DNA of 64,000 nt from Cloacibacillus sp. An23 (GTDB lineage Bacteria; Synergistota; Synergistia; Synergistales; Synergistaceae). The notes beneath the pieces were generated by a model that made no database searches, was not told where the DNA came from, and was given only the letters and a program-made list of their open reading frames with translations. Location of the stretch: contig NZ_NFJQ01000002.1 of assembly GCF_002159945.1 (NCBI RefSeq), forward strand, positions 186,001 through 250,000, read 5' to 3'. Position 1 is the first letter of the stretch; each line of letters begins with the position of its first letter. The position numbers and the translations under genes are program-made. Below are positions 57,159-64,000 of this stretch, piece after piece.

Positions 57159-57731
57159 TCACTGGCTGAGTATATCTAAAATCGTCTTTTCTACCTCGCC
57201 TGTAATATGAATATCATGAAACGTATCGACCTCGTGCCAGTTCTTGAAGTTGTACGGCATAAGTGGAACGGTCTCAATCTTGTGATTGATTCTTTCATCT
57301 TTACTGCCATATACGATATGAACTGTTCTATTTATAAATTTATCTTCTCCATCATCCCAATCATAAAAATATTTTTCAAATTGCTTGACATAATCTTTTA
57401 ACACAAATTCTTTTCTATCGTCGCCGCTTAGGTGCAGAAACGGCAAAAAACAGGGATTTAGAAAAATAGCTTTATCAAAACCATAATTCGTATGAAGAAT
57501 ATATCCGGCAAAACAGCCCATACTTGTCGCAATGAGGATTTTCTTCGTGCCGTCTTTCATATCATATCCGTGCATGAACATCTCATATTTCAGCTTTGAC
57601 AGGGACGGAGTAATGCCGCCGCCATGATTCAAAGTAGGGGAAATAATAGTTTCTGCCGGAAAGTGTTCTTTCAGCCATTCATATTTTGAATTGTTTCCTT
57701 TACCATTGTAGCCGTGGATATTGATTATCAT
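57159..57731 (-). CDS. YqiA-like alpha/beta hydrolase
   Basis: A 190-residue esterase-like protein: IINIHGYNGKGNNSKYEWL, nucleophile Ser in IATSMGCFAG, Asp in YGSKDERINH and His in FHDIHITG, a full catalytic triad. Size and layout match the YqiA/UPF0227 group of small alpha/beta hydrolases. The substrate is unknown. ATG 57731 is preceded by GAAGGGGGG. Confidence 0.85.
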   Translation of the reverse strand: MIINIHGYNGKGNNSKYEWLKEHFPAETIISPTLNHGGGITPSLSKLKYEMFMHGYDMKDGTKKILIATSMGCFAGYILHTNYGFDKAIFLNPCFLPFLHLSGDDRKEFVLKDYVKQFEKYFYDWDDGEDKFINRTVHIVYGSKDERINHKIETVPLMPYNFKNWHEVDTFHDIHITGEVEKTILDILSQ

Positions 57732-57779
57732 ACGGAACCCCCCTTCTATCTTGTGTTTGTTGTATCCGGTTCCTGTATG

Positions 57780-58523
57780 TCACCACTTGACCTTTATGTT
57801 GTAAAACGTGAGCGGGATCATATTGCGCGGGAAAACTCCGCCGACAAAGGGAAATAGGGACGGCAATATTCTAAGGTATGCATAATAATGCCCATCGACG
57901 TTGAGATGAATCTCGTCATATTTACCAAATTCATCCTTTTCCAACGTCTGCATATCGTGTGATACCGATATGTATTCGTCTATAAGGTGTTTTAATGCAT
58001 CGCGCAGATACAAGTTATATATGGAGGCCGAGTATATCAGGTGCTTATCGTTTATAGGCATCATATCGGCCTCTGTGTCGTATATGTCGTATCGTATGGA
58101 CATATCCGACTTATCTTTAGCTTCCAGACGATAGAGAATCATATGGGAGCTTCTTATCAGCTCTTTGTTTATCATCTCAGCAATAACCGGCACAATTTTT
58201 TGAAGCCCATCTTCGTCATACACGGCATATTCGGCAAAGGCCATGAGGTATAAAACGTTTCTGTTCGCCTTCATAGCCTTATAGCCTTTAATCCTCATAT
58301 CCTTCCAAGCGCAGCTTAATTTTATGTACTGCATACGGTTGGCTTTTATGAAGTCGAGAAGCTCAGACTCTTTGCTGAGATTGACATCCGCAAGGACGAA
58401 GGGGATATGGCTGTACAGCATGACCAGCAGCTTGGAATGGTCTATTTCGTGTATCTCTTTCTTGGGGTATTCGTTGTTGATGATACGCTCTTTTACGATT
58501 TTGTCTTTATCCAGCATGTTCAT
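57780..58523 (-). CDS. Hypothetical protein of the AT-rich island
   Basis: A 247-residue soluble alpha/beta protein. ATG 58523 directly follows the upstream gene's stop (TAAGATG), with GAGGAG upstream. No known motif; features include DHSKLLVMLYSHIPFVLADV and a C-terminal HYYAYLRILPSLFPFVGG. Coupled to the paralogous-family member at 58525, so the two proteins are likely made together. Confidence 0.6.
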   Translation of the reverse strand: MNMLDKDKIVKERIINNEYPKKEIHEIDHSKLLVMLYSHIPFVLADVNLSKESELLDFIKANRMQYIKLSCAWKDMRIKGYKAMKANRNVLYLMAFAEYAVYDEDGLQKIVPVIAEMINKELIRSSHMILYRLEAKDKSDMSIRYDIYDTEADMMPINDKHLIYSASIYNLYLRDALKHLIDEYISVSHDMQTLEKDEFGKYDEIHLNVDGHYYAYLRILPSLFPFVGGVFPRNMIPLTFYNIKVKW

Positions 58524-58524
58524 C

Positions 58525-59118
58525 TTACTCCTCTGCCACAAGGTCTCTATGCAGAACAAAACTGGCCTCTTCCAACGAAGAAAAGCCAATAGTCAGGTAG
58601 GCTGAATCGCCTTCTTTTTCAATCTCTGCATCTCTAAAGTATAATTTCTCGCCGTCTCTGGGGATGTACAAGCCGCTGACGAATGTGTCCTTGAGTATCA
58701 TACGCCCTTCTAACTGATTTGTAGGTATTGTTACGAATATGCAGTTTCTTGATTTATAGAAGAACCTCTTATCGTTAATGTCTATGCCTCTGATGGCATT
58801 GTAAAAGTTCTCAGGTTTATAAAACCTACCCTGCCATTCACTTTCATAATATACTTTGAAGTTCAGCATGTTTTTATATTTTTTCTCTATCAATATGTTG
58901 CTGAATAAGTATTTATGTCCATTTTTTAACATAAAAGTATAGTTTAAGCGTTCAGAGCAAAATCTTAAATGACGCTCTTTTGACACAATTTGAGCCGCAA
59001 TCTCTTTCTCGTCAACACAGAAATAGTCCCCTGCCGGAGAATAGTCGCAGTTGATGCCGTCAAAAAGTATTTTTGCTGTCATAAAATCAGAGTACATAGC
59101 AGCTTTCATTCTTTGCAT
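58525..59118 (-). CDS. Island paralogous family, member 1
   Basis: A 197-residue protein made of two similar modules of the form aromatic-x-x-x-G-x-(K/E)-x-Y/L-F-S/R followed by two beta strands: YTFMLKNGHKYLFSNILIEK and FVSGLYIPRDGEKLYFRDAE. The same two-module plan is seen in the proteins at 59663 and 60529. No catalytic motif is visible. Divergent from member 2, with a 540-bp gap between. Confidence 0.6.
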   Translation of the reverse strand: MQRMKAAMYSDFMTAKILFDGINCDYSPAGDYFCVDEKEIAAQIVSKERHLRFCSERLNYTFMLKNGHKYLFSNILIEKKYKNMLNFKVYYESEWQGRFYKPENFYNAIRGIDINDKRFFYKSRNCIFVTIPTNQLEGRMILKDTFVSGLYIPRDGEKLYFRDAEIEKEGDSAYLTIGFSSLEEASFVLHRDLVAEE

Positions 59119-59662
59119 TTCTATATCACTCTTTCTTGTTGAAAATTTTTATTTTATGTTTTCGGTAAAGCATAAAAAGTACATGGGGCAAGAAAACTAT
59201 TTTTTACGCGGCGGCAGTTACACATAACATAGATTCATGCCATACACTGCCGATTTTTCTCTTTTAAGCCGACGGCAGAAGCCGTACACTTACAAAACAG
59301 ACAACCATTTAACCTTGATAAGTTGAAAAGAATGCGCCGATTAACGACAAGGACATATTATATAGACATAAACAACAAATGTCAATGGTTTTTCAAGAAA
59401 TACATGTATTTTGTATTGATATTAGTTAAAGGAACGTGTATAATAGCCAAGCCAAGAAATTTATTGGTCGCTTATCTAACGCAGGGAAACACCTATTATC
59501 GAACTGAATAGCGAGTAATCTGTATTTTATATATAACGCTCAAAAAAAAAGCACAACGCCGCTTGGTAGGTAAATATAGCTATTCTATATCTTTTATGAT
59601 AATAAAACGGTCGTGCCTACAACTGTCAAAGCCTGATACAAGTAAAAAGGAGAATGATATAT
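59119..59662. other. Divergent intergenic region with rightward promoter
   Basis: The 544 bp between the divergent family members hold no convincing gene. A good promoter lies at 59416-59444: TTGATA, 17 bp, TATAAT. The 219 nt from there to the ATG at 59663 would be an unusually long leader, possibly regulatory. Confidence 0.5.
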
Positions 59663-60223
59663 ATGCCGAGACCGAAAGTGAATGTTTATGTCAGCTACGA
59701 TAAAGCTCCTGTAGTGAAAGGTGCGAAGTGTGATTATTGCCCAGAGGCGGATTGTTACTTTATCGACGTTGATGAGCTTAGGGGAAAAATGCGGGTAAGC
59801 AGCGTATTCATGGAAAGAGCCTTCTTCGACAGGCAAGGTGAGAAATACTTTTTCAGCAATCTCCATGTGATGAAAGGCCGCAAGGGGATAACTATAGAGG
59901 CCGTTTTTGAAAAAGATGGCTGCGACGAATTTATCACGATTGACGAGCTTGATAACGTCATAGCAAATGTTGAAACTACAGATTTTGAGATTATAGAAAA
60001 TGGGGGAGACTTCCTCAGTAATTGTAACTGTTCCCAGTTCTGCATAAACAGAATACCCAGTAAGGATTTTTTGAAAGACGCCTTTATGCGCGGGGTGTAT
60101 GTCGTAAAAAGGGGAAAAAGGCGTTACTTCTCACGTTTTCATGTGGATAAAGATAAAGAATGCGACATTACGGTAATCTTTGATGTCGACGATGACAATG
60201 CGTTGATTAAAAAGAGAGGATAG
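59663..60223 (+). CDS. Island paralogous family, member 2
   Basis: A 186-residue protein; ATG 59663 with AAAAAGGAG 10 nt upstream. Opens with PRPKVNVYVSYDKAPVVKGA and CDYCPEADCYF, then module 1 (AFFDRQGEKYFFSNLHVMKG) and module 2 (FMRGVYVVKRGKRRYFSRFH). Several Cys in NCNCSQFC between the modules could bind metal. Paralogue of the proteins at 58525 and 60529. Function unknown. Confidence 0.62.
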   Translation: MPRPKVNVYVSYDKAPVVKGAKCDYCPEADCYFIDVDELRGKMRVSSVFMERAFFDRQGEKYFFSNLHVMKGRKGITIEAVFEKDGCDEFITIDELDNVIANVETTDFEIIENGGDFLSNCNCSQFCINRIPSKDFLKDAFMRGVYVVKRGKRRYFSRFHVDKDKECDITVIFDVDDDNALIKKRG

Positions 60224-60237
60224 CGACAGAGCGGATT

Positions 60238-60483
60238 ATGAAACATAAACACTTGACGGACATAGAACAAAGACATCTTAAAAAAGTAAGAAGAAAATTA
60301 CGGGGATATGAAAGAGTGATGCTTCGCAGCGGCTTTGTCGCCTCTAGGGCTGAAATTGAATGGTCGGTGAAAGAAATTACAAACAGCCCAGCCGATAAGT
60401 ATTTGGGAATAGAGGACGCCATCGTCATTAAGCGTGGGCTAGAACAATTTAAACAGGGGAAATATAAGGGCAACTGGCAATAG
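60238..60483 (+). CDS. Small hypothetical protein
   Basis: An 81-residue basic helical protein 14 bp downstream of member 2, with HLTDIEQRHLKKVRRKLRGY at the N-terminus. There is only a weak SD before ATG 60238. It sits between two members of the family and may be its partner. Not recognised. Confidence 0.5.
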   Translation: MKHKHLTDIEQRHLKKVRRKLRGYERVMLRSGFVASRAEIEWSVKEITNSPADKYLGIEDAIVIKRGLEQFKQGKYKGNWQ

Positions 60484-60528
60484 GACAACTCAAACTTGCC
60501 AATAATAGCTTTTGAAAGGACTGATTTG

Positions 60529-61165
60529 TTGAGTCCGCTTCCGAAAATAGACCTATACATATATTTTTCAGGCGATGAAGATGAATTATTGGCAAAAGGT
60601 GTAAACGCCTACTATAACAGGAACAATGATTATTACTCAATAAAAGTTGATGATTTGATTGGAAAAACATATTTACCGCCACATAAGGTTTTTATAGATA
60701 ATGATGATGAGTATAGTTTTGAGAATATGGTAGATATAGTAATATTCTTAAACATAAATGTATATTTTATGAAAAACGGCATAGAATATAATTATTCAAA
60801 CATCTATCTTGAAAAGACTAAAAACAAAATTAACATCAAACTGATATTTGAGAGATACGCCCATAACAAATTCATCCAAATGCAAAATGCAAAATACAGA
60901 ATCAGTGTTTAAAGAAATATCTGCTCCTAGGTATGTCAATACAAGGTTTAACAGGCAATATTTTGAACTTCAAGAGTTATGTAATGAAAACCTATTAAAA
61001 AGCACCTATATGAATGGCCTCTATATACAAAGCGGCGATAAACGGCTGTATTTCAAAGGCGGTTATATTCATGAGAACATCAAAGAAGAGATAGCAAACA
61101 CATTATTACATAATCCTCTTGATATAATCGTTAGTTTTGAAGAGCGAAAAGAATATAGGATATAG
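60529..61165 (+). pseudogene. Island paralogous family, member 3, frameshifted
   Basis: It starts at TTG 60529 (AAAGGA upstream) as MSPLPKIDLYIYFSGDED, with module 1 (VYFMKNGIEYNYSNIYLEKT). The frame then stops at TAA 60910-60912, while module 2 (YMNGLYIQSGDKRLYFKGGY) continues in another frame to 61165. A tandem 7-bp duplication ATGCAAA-ATGCAAA (60880-60893) lies at the join. Removing one copy restores a continuous protein of about 210 residues like its paralogues. A broken or slipped-strand-switchable gene. Confidence 0.7.
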
Positions 61166-61270
61166 TAAATAATTTTTTTGAGATAAATAAAATCTGCCGA
61201 CAAAGAAATTGCTGATTAGAGATGTATTGAGGTAATGATTTATTTTATGCGTCAGTGCTTGAAAAATAAA

Positions 61271-61305
61271 CAAAGAGGCGGAATTTTTTATATTCGGCCT
61301 CTTTG
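61271..61305. terminator. Bidirectional terminator
   Basis: CAAAGAGGC (61271-61279) and GCCTCTTTG (61297-61305) with inner GAAT/ATTC. Lies between the convergent genes ending at 61165 and 61322. Confidence 0.85.
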
Positions 61306-61321
61306 TTTATTAATAATTTCT

Positions 61322-61582
61322 CTATTTTATATTTTCGGCAATCTGCCTGACAAGAGCTTTTCCTGCATCGTTTTTCTGTTCAATATCAGTTTTCTGTTCG
61401 TCTGTTAATTTTGAAACATCATAACTTGCCATCCGGCAGAGCAAATATCCAATATCTGTATAGACTTTTGAATGTTTTTTGGCTATACGCTCCTGTACTT
61501 TTTGTAATTTCTCTAAAAGCGTCTGCTCAATTTCTTCATCCGTGCGCCGCGGCCTTTTTGTTGTTGTTTGAGTTTTTGCCAT
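61322..61582 (-). CDS. Small basic helical protein
   Basis: An 86-residue protein; ATG 61582 with GGAGGA 7 nt upstream. Lys/Thr/Arg-rich N-terminus (AKTQTTTKRPRRTDEEIEQT) followed by two amphipathic helices, suggesting a nucleic-acid-binding accessory protein. No family recognised. An AAATGC/GCATTT dyad lies just upstream of its SD. Confidence 0.55.
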   Translation of the reverse strand: MAKTQTTTKRPRRTDEEIEQTLLEKLQKVQERIAKKHSKVYTDIGYLLCRMASYDVSKLTDEQKTDIEQKNDAGKALVRQIAENIK

Positions 61583-61791
61583 GTATATTTCCTCCTTCAA
61601 AAATGCTTTATAATCCTTATTATTATAATAGCATTTTATTTCCAAGAAGGCAAAAATTTATTTCTCAAATGAGATATTTACGCCGTTATATTACGATAAG
61701 TGTAACATGTTGAGCATAATATTCTAGTCCTTTATTTATGCTGTCATTTCATTTATTATACATATTATCTCCTTTACAACACAATAAATAG

Positions 61792-61825
61792 GGCCGAGCC
61801 ATTAATTTGTTATAACAACCCGGCC
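61792..61825 (-). terminator. Probable terminator of the secreted protein gene
   Basis: GGCCG (61792-61796) and CGGCC (61821-61825) flank the palindrome TTGTTATAACAA; on the minus strand the stem is followed by CTATTTATT. Weak but placed just after the stop at 61852. Confidence 0.4.
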
Positions 61826-61851
61826 TCTAACAAAATAAATAGTATATCTGT

Positions 61852-63381
61852 CTATCTCAAGGCATAATCAAACCATTCATCCTCTTTACCTAGAGCGTAT
61901 TCAACTTTTATACTTTGCTCTCCATTTGTCTGAAGAACACGAAAAAACAACATTCCATGCACCATTGTATTAAGGGCGGATTCATAGTATCCATCCACTG
62001 CAATAGTTTTTGACATTATGATTGTACCTTGGCTTTTTGGGTTGCATTCTACTAAAATTTCTCTAAACTGCCAATTGGGTTTCTCCAGAGCGAAATCTAT
62101 GGCTTCGCCTATAGTTCTGCCACCGTCATATACTCTTTGCTCACTTATTATTTCTTTTAAACGGCTATTGGGAATACTTGCAAAAGAATGATAAGCAGCA
62201 GCAACCCTGGCATAATATTCACAGCAGTCCTTCACTTTGACATACGCAGTTTTTCTTTTATTAGCATCTTCAACCCAATCAAACACTTTTTCTTTGGTAA
62301 GTTTATTGTAGATATTTGTATAGTATGCGGTGTCTTTTGCCTCCCCTGCACGGATGTCGTCAAGACATTTACGTAAAGTGTCAACTACATATTGTAATTT
62401 CCCGTGGCGGTCTTTGTAATGTTTATACAGCGCTGGACTTGTTTTTAATACGTTTTCTGATAGCCTCCACGGCGCTTTCCCGTCAGAGGCTACTATACCA
62501 TCTAGTTTTATAGCGTCATCTTCGAGGGAATAGAAGGCTTCATCTGCATCTTTTTTTTGCTCATCTGTAAGATATTTTACGTCAAAACCTCGAAGAGTAT
62601 CCCCAGATGCAGCTTTTCCGCCTGTTGATGATGGATTAGAAGACATATTCGTAGCGGCGCTATTATTTTGAGTATTTTGCTGAGGTGTTTCTGCAAAAGA
62701 GCGCCCCATTTCTTGCAGACGCAACTTAGCAATATCAGAACAATTTTTACCCCAATCAATAAAATTTGCATTGATTACCATTTCGTAGAATGTTGCAGCC
62801 GCACCAAGCCTTTGTTCATCAGGTAAATCGAATACAAATGGACAATAATCTCTTCCATGAGTTAATGTCTCAGCTACGATAAATGCTGCAAGGAGATTTC
62901 CTTTTTGAGCCATCTCATATAGTACATTAAAATCGTTGACGCTTCCTCCATACGGGCCATGCATTTTACAGTAATAATAAAGCACTGTGCCTTCTTCAGA
63001 ACCAAGTTGACTTGCCTTTAAAAAACATTGCATAGGTGTATCTGGCCTGGATACAACAGCCCATTTTGCTTTCCCGTATAGTATCCATGCGTTTGGGTCT
63101 TTGGAATTTTGCTGTACATATGCTTCTATCATTAACATATCCTTACCTGTCAAACGTTTCCCATAGTCGCTTTCTATATAAATATTTTTTAATTCTTCAA
63201 AACTTGGCAACTTTTGTGAATTGTTCAGGTTATTCATCAAAACTGATGGCAATTCATTGACTAAATTCTGTGGCACAGGTATGCCTTGTGGAGCTGGAAA
63301 TGCGTTGGCTGTTGATACATATACGCATATTACAACTAATGCTAGTGTCGATATAATTAACAATAGTGATTTTTTGTTCAT
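61852..63381 (-). CDS. Exported protein with Sel1-like N-terminal half
   Basis: A 509-residue protein. Residues 1-28 are a signal peptide (KKSLLLIISTLALVVICVYV, cleavage near ANA-FP). Residues 60-220 have a helical-repeat pattern (PNAWILYGKAKWAV, CFLKASQLGSEEGTVLYYYC, YEMAQKGNLLAAFIVAETL) like Sel1/TPR proteins. A Ser/Asn/Gln-rich linker lies near residues 226-255 and a distinct C-terminal domain follows. ATG 63381, SD AGGAG. Exported or periplasmic; no function recognised. Confidence 0.65.
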   Translation of the reverse strand: MNKKSLLLIISTLALVVICVYVSTANAFPAPQGIPVPQNLVNELPSVLMNNLNNSQKLPSFEELKNIYIESDYGKRLTGKDMLMIEAYVQQNSKDPNAWILYGKAKWAVVSRPDTPMQCFLKASQLGSEEGTVLYYYCKMHGPYGGSVNDFNVLYEMAQKGNLLAAFIVAETLTHGRDYCPFVFDLPDEQRLGAAATFYEMVINANFIDWGKNCSDIAKLRLQEMGRSFAETPQQNTQNNSAATNMSSNPSSTGGKAASGDTLRGFDVKYLTDEQKKDADEAFYSLEDDAIKLDGIVASDGKAPWRLSENVLKTSPALYKHYKDRHGKLQYVVDTLRKCLDDIRAGEAKDTAYYTNIYNKLTKEKVFDWVEDANKRKTAYVKVKDCCEYYARVAAAYHSFASIPNSRLKEIISEQRVYDGGRTIGEAIDFALEKPNWQFREILVECNPKSQGTIIMSKTIAVDGYYESALNTMVHGMLFFRVLQTNGEQSIKVEYALGKEDEWFDYALR

Positions 63382-63425
63382 CCGTTCTATCTCCTGATAT
63401 AATGTTTTTTCTATTATTTATACCT

Positions 63426-64000
63426 TTAGTAACACTCTTTCATTGTGCGTGGTCTAAACTCTATTCCAAGTTTTTCTTTTAAGTATGTTTTCAAAACAAA
63501 TACTTCAATTTTTCGTGGTAATGTTTCATTATCCAAAAAATAACGTGTATGGTCTAGCCTATTATCTTCAGATGGCTTAACAACACGAAGGATGCGTTTT
63601 TTAGCGTTATCCTGAGTAATATCTAGCACTTCATCTCCATCATGTAGGGTATCGTCACTCTTTTTCTTTGCTAAATCCCAACAAATAATACTATTCAATT
63701 TCTCAAAAGAATGATTAAACCTTTTATCAAGGAGGTTTTTAAATTCGACATATGATTTATAACATTCTTTTAATGGCTTATTTAAATCTGCATTGTCTAC
63801 TACGATAGCATCAATACCAGATTTTGTATCGTAATCAAGAATGGTAAAAGGGAATAAGTTTGGCTCTATTTGAGATAACTGCATAAACAATGTGTAGACA
63901 CCAATCTCTTGCCTTGGCTCGACAAGCCTTATTCCTTTATAATCTGCTATCTTTGACTTATCGATATATTTTGTCCTTCTGTCAAAATCACGAATTTCTT
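63426..64000 (-). CDS. C-terminal part of an unrecognised protein (5' end outside window)
   Basis: The frame is open from the window edge to the stop at 63426, about 190 residues. YVEFKNLLDKRFNHSFEKLN followed by SIICWDL resembles C-terminal segments I associate with large GHKL-ATPase-type bacterial proteins, but the ATPase part would lie outside the window, so this is weak. An in-frame TTG/ATG near 63890 is unlikely to be the true start because upstream codons look coding. Confidence 0.5.
   Translation of the reverse strand, partial: EIRDFDRRTKYIDKSKIADYKGIRLVEPRQEIGVYTLFMQLSQIEPNLFPFTILDYDTKSGIDAIVVDNADLNKPLKECYKSYVEFKNLLDKRFNHSFEKLNSIICWDLAKKKSDDTLHDGDEVLDITQDNAKKRILRVVKPSEDNRLDHTRYFLDNETLPRKIEVFVLKTYLKEKLGIEFRPRTMKECY

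Noticed and set aside
59323-59511. 62-codon frame in the divergent intergenic region
   Set aside because: No SD, odd composition, and the promoter at 59416 lies inside it.

Overview
The window is most of a temperate contractile-tailed prophage (about 1-52.2 kb, GC-rich, nearly all genes on the + strand), followed by an AT-rich island (about 52.2-64 kb) with two tyrosine-recombinase-type genes and mostly unrecognised genes. The left prophage end lies outside the window. A two-component Rz/Rz1-like spanin pair points to a diderm host. The GC-rich phage genes with Firmicutes-like structural families (DUF1073 portal, DUF2213, DUF2184 capsid, DUF3383 sheath, DUF3277 tube) would fit Synergistota or Negativicutes; this host guess is inference.

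Layout. 0-15.4 kb: early region with ribbon-helix-helix regulators at a divergent promoter, a Sak4-like ATPase, a replication initiator with four 22-bp iterons inside it, a DnaB-like helicase, SSB, VRR-NUC and HNH nucleases, YopX, radical SAM, DUF3310-MazG, many small Cys-rich or membrane proteins, and HicAB. 15.4-17.1 kb: a tandem-repeat and structured-RNA region before a ParB-methyltransferase. 17.1-28.3 kb: terminase, portal, an intein-containing head protein, DUF2213 protein, capsid and neck proteins. 28.4-38.5 kb: sheath, tube, frameshifted chaperone, tape measure, baseplate and fibre stem. 38.5-43.3 kb: six tail-collar fibre-tip genes and a fibre assembly-like gene. 43.4-45.3 kb: lysis. 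45.4-52.2 kb: an XRE regulator and an operon with a Zn/HARP-like protein, SNF2 helicase, an IbrA/IbrB-like pair, GNAT and an excisionase-like protein.

The main discovery is in the fibre array. Five of the six fibre-tip genes are each preceded by a short leader ORF with its own Shine-Dalgarno (SD) sequence and a homopolymeric G tract (10, 9, 8, 7 and 10 G). Each fibre gene's SD lies in a potential hairpin. In each case only one reading phase of the G tract carries the leader ribosome to the fibre start codon, ending as TGA-G-ATG, TGATG, ATGA or TAGATG. As sequenced, only the fourth (7 G, fibre gene at 42050) is in that phase; the other four leaders stop early. This looks like a one-of-five translational phase-variation switch for receptor-binding proteins.

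Other notable systems are an intein whose DNA encodes a homing endonuclease on the opposite strand; a par/Fst-like type I toxin-antitoxin locus between the tape-measure and baseplate genes; and a small paralogous family in the AT-rich island, one member of which is broken by a 7-bp tandem duplication.
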